Translations under genes and position numbers: made by a program
In this document: positions 52,568 through 62,182 of the stretch, in pieces
Numbering within the stretch: position 1 is the stretch's first letter
How the letters are laid out: each line of letters starts with the position of its first letter
The notes under the pieces: generated by a model
Database searches by the model: none
Seen by the model: only the letters and a program-made list of their open reading frames with translations
Told to the model about the DNA's origin: nothing
Assembly (NCBI RefSeq): GCF_005144585.1
Contig: NZ_SSMQ01000005.1
Span: forward strand, 62,001-126,000
Length of the DNA: 64,000 bases
Source of the DNA: Polyangium fumosum
Lineage (GTDB): Bacteria > Myxococcota_A > Polyangia > Polyangiales > Polyangiaceae
Direction of reading: 5' to 3'

Positions 52568-53485
52568 TCAACGTTCGAGGAACCTCGCGATCGCGGAGCC
52601 GAGCCAGCGTCCGTCCTCGTAGGCGGGCGAGAGGGGCTCGCCGGTCATCACGGAGACGAGCTCCCAATAGCGCAGCGCGCGTGGATCCTGCGTCCTTCTC
52701 ATCTGCTCCTCGAATGCGTCGTCGAGGTCCTTGCCGCTCGCCTTCGCGGCCCCGCGGACGAACCGCTCCGCGATCACGCGGGCCTCGGCGGAATCGGGCG
52801 CCACGCCCCGTGCCCGCGCCTCGCGCGCGGCGGCGATGCCCTCGCTCTGCGCGCGGAGCAGCGCCGCTTGGTCGACCTCTTTGCTCCACGTGACGGCCGC
52901 CATCACGCGCATGTTCGCGATGAACGTCGGATCGGCGAGAATCTCCGCGAGCTCGATCCACGCTTCGAGCTGCGCGGGCGTGGGATCGTCCGGCAGCTTC
53001 GGGGCGCTCGCCTCGATCATTCCTCGCATCCACTCGCCGTCCATGGGCACGCCGTCGGCGACCTGGTCGTAAAAGCGGGAAATGACTGTTTTGCGTTCTT
53101 CATTGGAAAGTCGAGTCACGGTCCACAACCTCCTCAAATCGTTTTCGCTGGGCTCTCCCCGAAGCGCGGCGCGCAGCGCGGCGGCGATACGCGAGAGCGA
53201 GGCCACGTGGGCTTCGACCGCCGTGAGGCGCAAGCGGAGCGCGTCCTCGAGCGATAGATTCCTGGCGAGCACCTTGCGGATCGTCGCGAGGTCGACCCCC
53301 GCTTCGCGGAGCGTCCGCACGAGCTCGACACGAACCACCTGCTCCTCGTCGTAAAGCCGATAATTGGCGCGAGATCGCCGTACCGGCGGCAAGAGCCCCT
53401 CGTCCGAGTAGAATCGGAGCGTCTTGACGGGGATCCCCGTCCGCCGCGCCAGCTCCCCGATGGTGAGCGCCTCCCTCTTCGGCAT
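52568..53485 (-). CDS. MerR-family transcriptional regulator
   Basis: This 305-residue protein has an N-terminal MerR domain (TIGELARRTGIPVKTLRFYSDEGLLPPVRRSRANYRLYDEEQVVRVELVRTLREAGVDLATIRKVL), a dimerisation helix, and a long Ala/Arg-rich helical C-terminal part (about 130-305) like the ligand-binding regions of TipA-type multidrug-sensing members. No Cys cluster for metals is present. The ATG at 53485 is chosen because an upstream extension lacks homology. The former target is probably the truncated hydrolase behind it. Confidence 0.88.
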   Translation of the reverse strand: MPKREALTIGELARRTGIPVKTLRFYSDEGLLPPVRRSRANYRLYDEEQVVRVELVRTLREAGVDLATIRKVLARNLSLEDALRLRLTAVEAHVASLSRIAAALRAALRGEPSENDLRRLWTVTRLSNEERKTVISRFYDQVADGVPMDGEWMRGMIEASAPKLPDDPTPAQLEAWIELAEILADPTFIANMRVMAAVTWSKEVDQAALLRAQSEGIAAAREARARGVAPDSAEARVIAERFVRGAAKASGKDLDDAFEEQMRRTQDPRALRYWELVSVMTGEPLSPAYEDGRWLGSAIARFLER

Positions 53486-53695
53486 GGCGGCCACTCTGAG
53501 GTCTCCACCTGCTGGAGAGTCAAGCAAGAAAAATGTTCACGGGATCCGCGATGCGCGACGCGCGTGGTACCCGGCTTCCGTGATGTGCCCGTCAGATGTT
53601 CCTGCAAGAGAAGCGATTGAGAGCTTCGACCCGTCGTTGCTGAGCACGCCTCGACGACGACCGCTTCCGTATCATCTTGAACGGGGAGCGGAGTC

Positions 53696-55018
53696 ATGAG
53701 GTACGTTTGGCCGATGCTCGCCTGCGCCATCACGCTGCACGCGGAGACCACGTCGGCCTCGGGCTTCGTGCGCGCGGCCGGAGGCCGCTTTCAGCGCGAT
53801 GGGAAGCCCTACACCTTTCTCGGAGCGAATTTCTGGTATGGCATGAACCTCGGCGCCGAGGGACCTTCGGGAAATCGGGAAAGGCTCTCGCGGGAGCTCG
53901 ATCGCCTCGCGGCCCTCGGGATGACGAACCTGCGTATCCTCGCGGCCACCGAAGGCCCGGAGTCCGCGCCCTGGCGGATCCTCCCCGTGCTCCAGCCCTC
54001 CCCGCGTGAATACCGCGAAGAGCTCCTCCTCGGCCTGGATTTTCTGCTGAAAGAGATGAAAACGCGCGGCATGGTCGCCATGGTTTGCCTGAACAATTTC
54101 TGGCCCTGGTCCGGCGGCATGGCGCAATACCTCCGCTGGAGCGGCGCGGGGCCGATTCCTTATCCCCCGCCCGAGCCCGGAGGGAGCTGGGGCGCCTATC
54201 AGGCCTATACCGAGGCGTTTTATTCGAACCCGGCCGCCGTCGAGGCATCTCACGATCTCGTGCGGATGCTGCTGAGCCGGACGAACCGATATACCGGCGT
54301 GCGATACGCGGACGACCCGACGATCATGGCCTGGGAGCTCGCGAACGAGCCTCGGGGCGGGACGAACGTCGAAGCGTTCCACCGATGGATCGAGCGCACG
54401 TCCGGCCTCATGAAATCGCTCGATGCCCAGCACCTCGTGACCACCGGCTCCGAGGGCGAGACGCCTTGGCCTCACGCGAGTGGCCTCGACGTCGTCACGA
54501 ACCACCGGTTCTCCTCGATCGATTACGTCACGGCGCACGTTTGGCCGCAAAACTGGGGCTGGTACGATCCGGCGAGGCCCCGAGAGACCTACGAGGTCGC
54601 CGTACGTGAAATGCGATCCTATCTCCAGCGGCATATCGAAAAGGCGCGTATCCTGGGAAAACCCCTCGTGGTCGAGGAATTCGGGTTCCCGCGCGACGCC
54701 GGCAGCCACGATCCCGGCGCGACCACGACGGCGCGCGATCGATATTATCGTGCCGTCTTCGACGTGGTGCTCGACGCCGTACGCGCGGGCGCGCCCGTGG
54801 GCGGGGTCAATGTTTGGGCCTGGGCCGGAGAAGGCCGCCCGCGCAGGGCCGGCGGCCTTTGGCAAAGGAACGACCCGTTCATCGGCGATCCGCCACACGA
54901 AGCGCAAGGTTGGTACGGTATTTACGATACAGACCATTCGACCCTGCGTGTGATCGCGGACTATGCGCGCCAAATCGCCCTGGACTCGAGGCGATTGCCC
55001 GACGCGTCAACCCCATGA
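53696..55018 (+). CDS. glycoside hydrolase family 5 (mannanase-like)
   Basis: This 440-residue secreted enzyme has a signal peptide and a (beta/alpha)8 barrel. Features are RDGKPYTFLGANFWYG at the start, LGMTNLRILAATEG, and the acid/base Glu near 218 in WELANEPRG. Also present are HLVTTGSEGE, VTAHVWPQNWGWYD and the nucleophile Glu at 327/328 in VVEEFGFP. This is the GH5 subfamily containing endo-beta-1,4-mannanases. It should cleave mannan-type polysaccharide outside the cell. No carbohydrate-binding module is attached. Single-gene unit. Confidence 0.87.
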   Translation: MRYVWPMLACAITLHAETTSASGFVRAAGGRFQRDGKPYTFLGANFWYGMNLGAEGPSGNRERLSRELDRLAALGMTNLRILAATEGPESAPWRILPVLQPSPREYREELLLGLDFLLKEMKTRGMVAMVCLNNFWPWSGGMAQYLRWSGAGPIPYPPPEPGGSWGAYQAYTEAFYSNPAAVEASHDLVRMLLSRTNRYTGVRYADDPTIMAWELANEPRGGTNVEAFHRWIERTSGLMKSLDAQHLVTTGSEGETPWPHASGLDVVTNHRFSSIDYVTAHVWPQNWGWYDPARPRETYEVAVREMRSYLQRHIEKARILGKPLVVEEFGFPRDAGSHDPGATTTARDRYYRAVFDVVLDAVRAGAPVGGVNVWAWAGEGRPRRAGGLWQRNDPFIGDPPHEAQGWYGIYDTDHSTLRVIADYARQIALDSRRLPDASTP

Positions 55019-55130
55019 CGCACAACGACGAACCAACGTGAGCCGCCATGCGAAAACTCTTGATGTATGGCCTGCGCAGGCAGTACATTCGTAACAGCGG
55101 CCACCTGCCACACACGCCAACGAGCGAGGG

Positions 55131-56393
55131 TTGGACTTGAACGAGCATCCTACGGAGACGCACCGGGACCAGGACCGGGAGACGCTTCTTGCCCGCATCG
55201 ACCTGCTGGAGCGCGAAAATGTGGCGCTGCGACGAACCGCCCAGGAGGCGCAGCGAATCTTCGACGGCTCGTGCGATTTCTTGCAACGCTTCGATCTCGC
55301 CGGCAACTTCCTCTACATCTCCGCCGCCTGCCGCGCCGTCCTCGGCTACGAGCCCGACGAGATGATCGGAAAGGCTTCGTTCGAGTTCCTCCACCCGGAC
55401 GACGTCGAACCCACGAAGAAGGAGCAACAGATCTTGCTCGCGGGCGGCCCGCCATCCCGGATCGAGCTGCGACTCCGGCGCAAGGACGGCGTGTACGTAT
55501 GGATGGAGTGCCGCCCCGTGCTCATCCGGGGCCCGCACGGCGAGCCCCTCGAGTTCGTGGTGACCGCGCGCGAGGTGACCGAGCGCAAGCGCATGGAGGA
55601 CCGGCTCCGCGCGAGTGAGGAGCGGTTCCGCGCGCTGCTCGCGGGCCTGCACGTGGGCGTGGTCATGCAGGAGCCGAGCGGGAAAAACGTCCTCTTCAAC
55701 CCGCATGCCCTCACGTTGCTGGGGGTAACCGAGGATCAACTCCTCGGCCGGACCTCGTTCGACCCTCGCTGGGGCGCGGTGTACGAAGATGGCTCGCCGT
55801 GCCCGGGCGAGGTGCATCCGATCTCCGTCGCGCTGCGGACGGGCAAACCCGTGCGCAATTTCGTGCATGGAGTCGACCGTCCTGCGCTGGGCGATCGCGT
55901 GTGGCTCCTGGTGAGCGCGGCGCCGCAGTTCGACGAGCATGGCGTGGTGACGGGCGCCATCGCGACTTTCACGGATATCACGGCGCGCAAGGAAGCCGAG
56001 GATCTGGTGCGTTCGCAGGCCCATATGCTCGAAGAAATGTCGACGCCGCTCGTGCCCATCCGCGACGATATCGTGACGATGCCGCTCATCGGCACCGTGG
56101 ACGCGCGGCGCGCCGATCTGGTGCTCGACACGCTGCTCACGGGTATCGCGCAGCGGGGCGCGCGCGTGGCGATCCTGGACATCACGGGCGTGAGCGTGGT
56201 CGATTCGCACGTGGCGACCACGCTGGTCCGCGCTGCGCAGGCGGCGCGTCTCCTGGGCGCGCAGGTGGTGCTGACGGGCATCCGCGGGAGCGTGGCGCAA
56301 ACACTCGTGGAGCTCGGCGTGGACCTCTCGGGGCTGGTGACGCGCAGCACGCTGCAAGGCGGAATCGCCTGGGCGTTTGCGCGCCGCTCTTAA
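55131..56393 (+). CDS. PAS-PAS-STAS regulator (RsbR-like) paralogue
   Basis: This 420-residue protein begins with a short coil, then PAS 1 (about 40-150, FDLAGNFLYISAACRAVLGYEPDEMIG, ending VTAREVTERKRMEDRL) and PAS 2 (about 165-285). The STAS domain (about 305-415) has ILDITGVSVVDSHVATTL and TGIRGSVAQTLVELGVD. Compared with RsbR and with the paralogue at 50945-52084, the first Thr phosphosite is a Ser here while the second Thr is kept. No RsbS/T genes are adjacent. Translation probably begins at TTG 55131 or TTG 55137; the latter has better spacing to GAGG. Confidence 0.85.
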   Translation: MDLNEHPTETHRDQDRETLLARIDLLERENVALRRTAQEAQRIFDGSCDFLQRFDLAGNFLYISAACRAVLGYEPDEMIGKASFEFLHPDDVEPTKKEQQILLAGGPPSRIELRLRRKDGVYVWMECRPVLIRGPHGEPLEFVVTAREVTERKRMEDRLRASEERFRALLAGLHVGVVMQEPSGKNVLFNPHALTLLGVTEDQLLGRTSFDPRWGAVYEDGSPCPGEVHPISVALRTGKPVRNFVHGVDRPALGDRVWLLVSAAPQFDEHGVVTGAIATFTDITARKEAEDLVRSQAHMLEEMSTPLVPIRDDIVTMPLIGTVDARRADLVLDTLLTGIAQRGARVAILDITGVSVVDSHVATTLVRAAQAARLLGAQVVLTGIRGSVAQTLVELGVDLSGLVTRSTLQGGIAWAFARRS

Positions 56394-56396
56394 CGA

Positions 56397-57623
56397 TTAC
56401 TTCTTCTTTTTGCGCCCGCCGATCGCGGCCGGGGCATTTCCGGCGCAGGTCGCGCCGGCGAGGTTGTACGGCGTGTCGAAGAACATGAACTCGTAGACCT
56501 TGTCGGCGGCGAGCGCCGCGGAATTGAAGCCCTCGCCGATGCGAATGCCGTTCGCCACCATGAGCACCTGGTGCCCCTCGGCGAGGGCGGTGGCCCGCGG
56601 GCCGGGGAACACCTCCATGGCGTAGGTATCCGAGGCGACGATGGCCGGACGGAATTGCGCGAGCCAATGGCATTCGGCGATCCACGGGCCAGGCGCGGCG
56701 CCGAGATACGTCGGCCAGAGCGCCTCGTTCGCCCAGTAATGGCTCCAGCCCGTGCGGATGACGACCACGTCGCCTGGCTCGATGCAATCGAGGTCCTCCC
56801 AATCCATCGTCGCCTGGAGATCGGCGATGGTGATGCGATATCCGGGCGCGAGGGATTTTCCGTTTGGCGCGATCGCGCTCATATGCCCGACCGCGCGCTT
56901 GTAGCCGAGCACGTCGAGGAGCAGGCCCCGCGTGACGATCGGCCCGATGTTCTGGATCCCGAGCGATTTCGTGCCCCCGAGGATGCTGCCCGGCCCGTAG
57001 TTCGCGGCCTCGGAATCAGCGCGGGCGAGGGCCTGCCGATCGAGCGGGTCGAGGATCTCGGGGCGCGGCGTGATCTGCTCGAAGCGGTGGCCGCCGTAGA
57101 ACCAGCCGCCGAAGCTCGGATGACCGAAATCGTCGACCTGGGTCGCCTGCTGGAACGTGAAGGCCTCGAACCGCTCGTCCTGGTAGAAGAACTCGTTCTC
57201 CCCGACCGGCCCGTACGCGGCGATCCAGTAATCGGCGCGGCGCGGCGGATCGTGCGGGAAGGCCGGGGTTCCCGCGCGCATGGGTTCGCCAAGCGAATAT
57301 ACCTTCGCGTCACCGCGCGCCCCGAGCTTCAGCGCGTCCTTGCGCTTCGCCTCGTTGATCTCGACCAGCGTGCCGACGGTGTCACCCCACACGTCGAGAT
57401 CATCCCAGCGCGAGAAGATCCAATCGAGGGTGACAGGGTCGTCGGTGAAGGGCCCGGCGGCGTGCGGGGGCGCGGGGCAAGGCGGGCTCGCGAGGGCGCG
57501 CCCCGGAATCATCTGCGCGAGGACGGAGGCGCCCGCCGCGCCCGCCGCGCCGCCGAGGAAATCACGACGGCTCACGCGCGCCTTGTCACCCTGGGCCGCG
57601 AACACGTGCTTCAAGAAACGCAT
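56397..57623 (-). CDS. Tat-exported cyclase-family protein
   Basis: This 408-residue protein has a twin-arginine signal (SRRDFLGGAAGAAGASVLAQM). The mature domain matches the long form of the cyclase/kynurenine-formamidase-like family: YSLGEPMRAGTPAFPHD, TQVDDFGHPSFGGWFYGG in the metal region, GPIVTRGLLLDVLG, DCIEPGDVVVIRTGW and the C-terminal HQVLMVANGIRIGEGFN. The metal motif diverges from the usual HxGTHxD, so the activity is unsure; relatives hydrolyse cyclic amides or lactones. The C-terminus ends in a Lys-rich tail (GGRKKKK). AAAGGAG is 7 bases before the ATG. Confidence 0.78.
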   Translation of the reverse strand: MRFLKHVFAAQGDKARVSRRDFLGGAAGAAGASVLAQMIPGRALASPPCPAPPHAAGPFTDDPVTLDWIFSRWDDLDVWGDTVGTLVEINEAKRKDALKLGARGDAKVYSLGEPMRAGTPAFPHDPPRRADYWIAAYGPVGENEFFYQDERFEAFTFQQATQVDDFGHPSFGGWFYGGHRFEQITPRPEILDPLDRQALARADSEAANYGPGSILGGTKSLGIQNIGPIVTRGLLLDVLGYKRAVGHMSAIAPNGKSLAPGYRITIADLQATMDWEDLDCIEPGDVVVIRTGWSHYWANEALWPTYLGAAPGPWIAECHWLAQFRPAIVASDTYAMEVFPGPRATALAEGHQVLMVANGIRIGEGFNSAALAADKVYEFMFFDTPYNLAGATCAGNAPAAIGGRKKKK

Positions 57624-57808
57624 AAGCGTTCTCCTTTCGTGCAGCGCAGCCGCAGTCTCGTGGCTACGCCAATCGAGCGTCCAGCGGATCGAACGGCAAT
57701 GACCGTTCATGATTCACCAAACACGACGCAGCCGGAATTTGCAAGAAATTTCGTGAGGCCCGCGACGTCGCGCGAAAAACGCCGACGACGACGCGCAGGC
57801 CTCGTGGA

Positions 57809-58315
57809 TCAGACGGGCGGGAGCAATGCGAGCAGCGCTCGCGCGCCGACCTTCTTGTCGACGACCAGCACGCTCCGAACCATTTTTGCGCTCCCGAACA
57901 GCGCCGTCCCCAGCGCTTCGCCTGAAATTTCGAGCCTGCACACGAGGAGGCGCTGCGGGTAGCGGGAAAGAAGGGCGTCGCAGTCTCGATAAAATCGCTC
58001 GCTGCCGTCGTTCGCGAGGAAGAGGATCCGCGACACACGGGCGTTCTGAGGGCTGTCAGGGGTTTTCTGGTTCAGCGCGTCGAGGCCCTTCTGTTCACTG
58101 GCCAGCTTCTCGCTGATCAGCTCGAGGCCCTGGCAGGCGTGCCCGGCGGCGAGCGCGCCTCGAAGCTCTGCGGCAAGCGCGTCGGTCATCGGGAGCGTCG
58201 CGACCTGACTCCGACCGCGCTCCCAAAGCAAACCCGCGTGCGCGGAGAGGAGGCGCACGAGCGCATCGTGGCGTGGATCGACGACGACATCCTTCGGCAG
58301 CTTGAGGGCGGACAT
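57809..58315 (-). CDS. hypothetical protein
   Basis: This 168-residue soluble protein has no family recognised. It has a helical N-terminal half and a C-terminal half with strands (RVSRILFLANDGSERFYRDCDALLSRYPQRLLVCRLEISGEAL, KMVRSVLVVDKKVGARALLAL) suggesting an alpha/beta fold. It lies alone between the cyclase-family and dehydrogenase genes on the same strand, with gaps too large for an obvious operon. Confidence 0.55.
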   Translation of the reverse strand: MSALKLPKDVVVDPRHDALVRLLSAHAGLLWERGRSQVATLPMTDALAAELRGALAAGHACQGLELISEKLASEQKGLDALNQKTPDSPQNARVSRILFLANDGSERFYRDCDALLSRYPQRLLVCRLEISGEALGTALFGSAKMVRSVLVVDKKVGARALLALLPPV

Positions 58316-58394
58316 GGTTCGGCCAGGTCTAGCAGAACCTCGGCCCCCTGGCGAAGCGCAACGGTTTTGAAGGACGACCCGGGGTGGCTCCGAC

Positions 58395-59366
58395 TCACAA
58401 CACGCGATCGAGGAGCGCCTCTCCCCGCTCGAACCGCCGCAGGTTGTCCAGGAAATGCCGCACGAGCGCGAGGTGCTCCCCGCGCCGCCCGCCAGCCGCG
58501 TGTGGTGTGATGAAGCAATTCGGCGCCGACCACAGGGGATGATCCGCCGACAACGGCTCGACCTCGGTCACGTCGAGGTAGGCGCCACCGAGCCGCCCGC
58601 TCTGCAATGCCTCCAGCAATGCGCTCTGATCCACCGTCGTGCCTCGCCCCACGTTGTACACGAATGCCCCCTCACGCATCCGCGCGAGCCGCGCACGATC
58701 GAGAAAGCCGCGCGTCCCCATGTTCTCCGGCAACACGTTCACCACGTGATCCGCCTCGCCCAGCGCACGCTCGATGTCCCCTTCGTGCACCACCGTCACG
58801 TGGGGGTCTCCCTCTGCGCGTCGACGAACCGCCAGGAGCCGCACTTCGAACGGCGCGAGCAACTCCGCGAGCCGTCGTCCAATGGCACCATATCCGAGGA
58901 GCAGCACGGTTTGTCCACGCAGCAGAATCGACCGCTCGCGCCGCAACACGCTCTCCCAGGCGCGCGTCGTTCGTTGCGCGTCGAGCGACTCGGGCAGCCG
59001 CCGCGCCATGGACAACATCATGGCCAGTACGTGCTCGGCGCACGGATCGGCATATACCGTCGAGCTCGTCGTGAGCGCGACGCCTTTGGAGGTGAGCGCC
59101 GCACGAATCGCGTCGACGTCGTAACGGGTATACCCCGCGCTCGTCAGGTGCGCCCAGCGAAGGCGCGACGAACCGAGGAGCCCGTCCACGGCCGGCTGAC
59201 CGAACGCGACGTCGGCCGTGAGCAGCGCGGGATCGGGCGCTCCGCTCGCCAGATTGGAGGACGTCCTCGCGGCGCCGAACACGAGAGAATGACCGGCCGC
59301 CCCCTCCGAGAACGCGCTGAGCGCCTCTTCCGGAAAGGTCGTGTCGCAAAAGATGGTCAGCTTCAT
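58395..59366 (-). CDS. D-2-hydroxyacid dehydrogenase family protein
   Basis: This 323-residue NAD(P)-dependent enzyme has the Rossmann motif VLLLGYGAIGRRLAELLAPF near 150, DHVVNVLPENMGTRGFLDRARLARMREGAFVYNVGRGTTVD and a C-terminal FITPHAAGGRRGEHL. The last has His with the usual Glu/Arg catalytic partners (Arg in NVGRGTTVD and Glu in DVTEVEPL). It should reduce a 2-keto acid to the D-2-hydroxy acid. The M50 protease gene ends 11 bases upstream, so the two may be cotranscribed. Confidence 0.88.
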   Translation of the reverse strand: MKLTIFCDTTFPEEALSAFSEGAAGHSLVFGAARTSSNLASGAPDPALLTADVAFGQPAVDGLLGSSRLRWAHLTSAGYTRYDVDAIRAALTSKGVALTTSSTVYADPCAEHVLAMMLSMARRLPESLDAQRTTRAWESVLRRERSILLRGQTVLLLGYGAIGRRLAELLAPFEVRLLAVRRRAEGDPHVTVVHEGDIERALGEADHVVNVLPENMGTRGFLDRARLARMREGAFVYNVGRGTTVDQSALLEALQSGRLGGAYLDVTEVEPLSADHPLWSAPNCFITPHAAGGRRGEHLALVRHFLDNLRRFERGEALLDRVL

Positions 59367-59376
59367 CCGGGGTAAC

Positions 59377-59847
59377 CTATCGCCGAAACAGCCGCCAAGC
59401 CTCGGCTCCGTCGAACGGCGGGGTGGGAATCAGGTTCAGGGCGATCAACGCAAGGTTCGTCCTCGTGAGCGTCGACGCGAGATCCCCGCCGAAGCCCCCC
59501 GAGGGCAGGAGGCTCGACCAGAGAGGCGCCGTGAGCAGCACCGCGAGCTGCGCGAGGACGCCGCCCCACGCGACGATCGCGCGCTGCTTCATGGTGACGT
59601 CGCCGGTCCAATCGCAAGACCCGCCGGCCGCGTGAACGTCGATCGAGAAGACGTGGCCCCCGACCGCACCGGCGAGCAACGCGTGACCGAGCTCGTGCAC
59701 GAGGACGAGGATCAAAAACCCGAGCCATGCACCCGGCGCAAAGCTGAACCCACAGAGTACGAACGCGCCGAGCGGCATGCTCCAGTGGATGCGAATCGGT
59801 GCCCGCCGGAAGTGGCCGATCACGAGGTAGCCGTCACGAACGCGCAT
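59377..59847 (-). CDS. small site-2-protease-like M50 membrane protein
   Basis: This 156-residue polytopic protein has HELGH (zinc site) near residue 51 in FLILVLVHELGHALLAGAVGG and NLIPTPPFDGAEAWRLF near the end (the NPxPxxDG motif with the third zinc ligand). Both place it in the M50 family. It is short, with about four TM helices and no PDZ or CBS domain, like minimal S2P-like proteins of unknown target. It overlaps nothing and precedes the D-2-hydroxyacid dehydrogenase gene. Confidence 0.8.
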   Translation of the reverse strand: MRVRDGYLVIGHFRRAPIRIHWSMPLGAFVLCGFSFAPGAWLGFLILVLVHELGHALLAGAVGGHVFSIDVHAAGGSCDWTGDVTMKQRAIVAWGGVLAQLAVLLTAPLWSSLLPSGGFGGDLASTLTRTNLALIALNLIPTPPFDGAEAWRLFRR

Positions 59848-59958
59848 TGCCTTCTCCGCGGAGGAGTGTCCCTCGGGCGGCGAGATACGTCAACCGGCAC
59901 GCGTCGCGACGAGCGCCTCGACTTCGCCGCCGAACGTTGCTACGAGCTCAGGACCTCG

Positions 59959-60402
59959 ATGCAGATCCACGGCCAATGCCACTGTGCGAACATCTCGTTC
60001 ACACTCGACTGGACGCCGGAGCCCTCCGAGATTCCCGCGCGCGCCTGCACGTGCTCGTTCTGCACCAAGCATGGCGGCGTGTGGACCTCCTGCCCGACCG
60101 GATCGCTCCGCGTGCGCGTGAACGAGCCCTCCCACGTGTCGAAGTATGCATTTGGCACGAAAACCGCCGATTTCCACGTCTGCGCGAAGTGCGGCATCAC
60201 GCCGGTGGTCACCTGCCGCATCGACGGTCGCCTCTACGCCGTCGTCAATGTCAACACGTTCGAAGACGTCGACCCGACGCTCCTCCGGCGCGGCGCTGCG
60301 AAGTTGGACCAGGAAAACGAAGAAGCCCGGCTCGCGCGTCGCAAACGGAACTGGATCGCCGAGGTGGAGTACGAGGAAGTCACCCCGCGCGACGCCCCCT
60401 GA
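59959..60402 (+). CDS. GFA-family (glutathione-dependent formaldehyde-activating-like) protein
   Basis: This 147-residue zinc-binding protein shows GQCHCANISF and CTCSFCTKHGG (paired Cys), and FHVCAKCGITPVVTC. The pattern is that of the GFA/CENP-V family, related to Gfa and many proteins of unknown function. The Cys sets that bind two zinc ions are complete. A role in glutathione or formaldehyde chemistry is possible but not shown. It begins 112 bases after the divergent M50 gene. The MutS-like gene starts 94 bases downstream. Confidence 0.85.
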   Translation: MQIHGQCHCANISFTLDWTPEPSEIPARACTCSFCTKHGGVWTSCPTGSLRVRVNEPSHVSKYAFGTKTADFHVCAKCGITPVVTCRIDGRLYAVVNVNTFEDVDPTLLRRGAAKLDQENEEARLARRKRNWIAEVEYEEVTPRDAP

Positions 60403-60495
60403 TACGTTCGAGGTGCGCTCGGCGGGCTTGTCGCCGCGGGAACTTTCGGCGACCATGCGGTCTCTCTCGCGGAACGACCTCGTCCCCACGCGCCC

Positions 60496-62181
60496 ATGAA
60501 GCCCTCTCCACCTGCCCCCAACTCCGCGCCGGCTCACGAGATTCTGAGCCTGCTCCACCCCGATCCGATCGCGCGGCCCGATCTCGAAGAGATGCGCCAG
60601 GCCCTCTCGTTCGCATTCGCGAGCGGCGTCTCCGGCGGGCTCTTCAGCCAGGCGCTCGATCGGGCGCCGCTCGCGCCGTCCACATGGGATCCGAAGAGCT
60701 TTGCACAGGACCTGTTCCTGGAGGAGTTCGTCGCCCGCGGATTCCGCGTGCGCGCGGGCGGCGAGCGCGACACGGTCGTGAACCGGGCATTCATCCTCCG
60801 CGTCCTCGCGCATCCGCCGACCGATCCCCGCGTGGCGGATTTCCGGCGCGAAATTTTGCGCGAGCTCTCCAGCTCGACCGTCTTTCGCCGCCAGTTCGAG
60901 GAGCTTTACGTGCTCGCTTGCCGGCTGCGCGCGGCGCTCGAAGGCGCGACGGCGGGAAAGAAGTTCGACACGACGCGACGGCAGCTCGACGTGCTCGTGC
61001 TCGTCAAGGAGGCGTTCGATCGGATGAGCGAATCCTTCGACGGCGCGAAATCCGGCCTCTCGGGCCTCCGCGAATTCGGCGCGTCGGTCCGCGAGACCGA
61101 GGGCTATCGATCGATGGTCGATCTGCTCGACTACGACGAGCACCTCGCCACGCTCGGCGTCACCATCCGCGTCGGCGCCGACGGGCGCGTGCGCGGGTTC
61201 GAGGTCCGAAACCTCCGCGAGCGTCAGGACAACCCCTTCGTCCTGTCGCCGGCACGAAGGTGGCTCGCCAAGATCGAGATGTTCTTCCGCGGTTATCGCT
61301 TCAGCGACGGCGAGGTCATGGCGCGGCTGCTCGACGCGGTCTTCGAGGGCATCGAGGCGCACGTCCTCCGGTTCATTCCGCTCCTCGGCGAGATGGAAGT
61401 GTACCTCGGTGCGCTCGGCTTTCGGGAGCTCGCGGAGGCCGCGGGCCTCGAGGTTTGCCTGCCCGAGATTCGCCCGGCCGTGGAGGGCACGGAGGAACAG
61501 CCGCGCAAGCTGATCGGGCTCTTCAATCCGCTCCTCGTCGCGAGTGGCGTCCGCGCCGTGCCGTGTGATCTCGTGACGGATCGGACGAGCGCGACCGTGC
61601 TCATCACCGGGCCGAACTCCGGCGGCAAAACACGACTCTTGCAATCAGTCGCGCTGGCACAACTCCTCGCGCAAGGAGGGATGTTCGTGCCCGCGCGCGA
61701 GGCGAGCCTCGTGCGGGTCCCCGGGCTCGTCGTATCGCTGATCCAGGAGACGCGGGTGGATCAGAGCGAGGGTCGGCTCGGAATGGAACTCGTGCGCATC
61801 CGGGCCCTCTTCGAAATGCTCGGCCCCGGCGCGATGGTCATGCTCGACGAGTTGTGTTCCGGGACGAACCCCTCCGAGGGCGAGGAGATTTTCGAGCTGG
61901 TGATCACGCTGCTCACAAAGCTGCGGCCGCAGGCGTTCATCACCACCCATTTCTTGACGTTTGCTGCGCGGCTCGCACGGGAAAATGCGATCGCGGGCCT
62001 CCGATTCATCCAGGTGGGGCTCGACGCGGCGCACCGGCCGACATATCAGTTCGTCGCTGGTGTGGCCACGACGTCGCTCGCATCGCATGCGGCGGCGCGG
62101 CTCGGCGTGAGCCGCGACGAGCTGGAAGGGCTCATCGATCGCAACATGCGCGCACCGGCCGCGCGGGCGCGGGAGAGCTGA
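60496..62181 (+). CDS. MutS-family ATPase (MutS-I/II-like, no N-terminal domain)
   Basis: This 561-residue protein has a helical N-terminal part (about 1-350) corresponding to MutS core/clamp helices. Its C-terminal ATPase has Walker A TGPNSGGKTRLLQ, Walker B AMVMLDELCSGTNPSEG, and FITTHFL (D-loop and His switch). The mismatch-recognition domain and the Smr endonuclease of MutS2 are absent. It may be a recombination-linked ATPase rather than a repair factor. It is coupled to the next gene, whose GTG starts two bases after its stop. Confidence 0.8.
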   Translation: MKPSPPAPNSAPAHEILSLLHPDPIARPDLEEMRQALSFAFASGVSGGLFSQALDRAPLAPSTWDPKSFAQDLFLEEFVARGFRVRAGGERDTVVNRAFILRVLAHPPTDPRVADFRREILRELSSSTVFRRQFEELYVLACRLRAALEGATAGKKFDTTRRQLDVLVLVKEAFDRMSESFDGAKSGLSGLREFGASVRETEGYRSMVDLLDYDEHLATLGVTIRVGADGRVRGFEVRNLRERQDNPFVLSPARRWLAKIEMFFRGYRFSDGEVMARLLDAVFEGIEAHVLRFIPLLGEMEVYLGALGFRELAEAAGLEVCLPEIRPAVEGTEEQPRKLIGLFNPLLVASGVRAVPCDLVTDRTSATVLITGPNSGGKTRLLQSVALAQLLAQGGMFVPAREASLVRVPGLVVSLIQETRVDQSEGRLGMELVRIRALFEMLGPGAMVMLDELCSGTNPSEGEEIFELVITLLTKLRPQAFITTHFLTFAARLARENAIAGLRFIQVGLDAAHRPTYQFVAGVATTSLASHAAARLGVSRDELEGLIDRNMRAPAARARES

Positions 62182-62182
62182 C

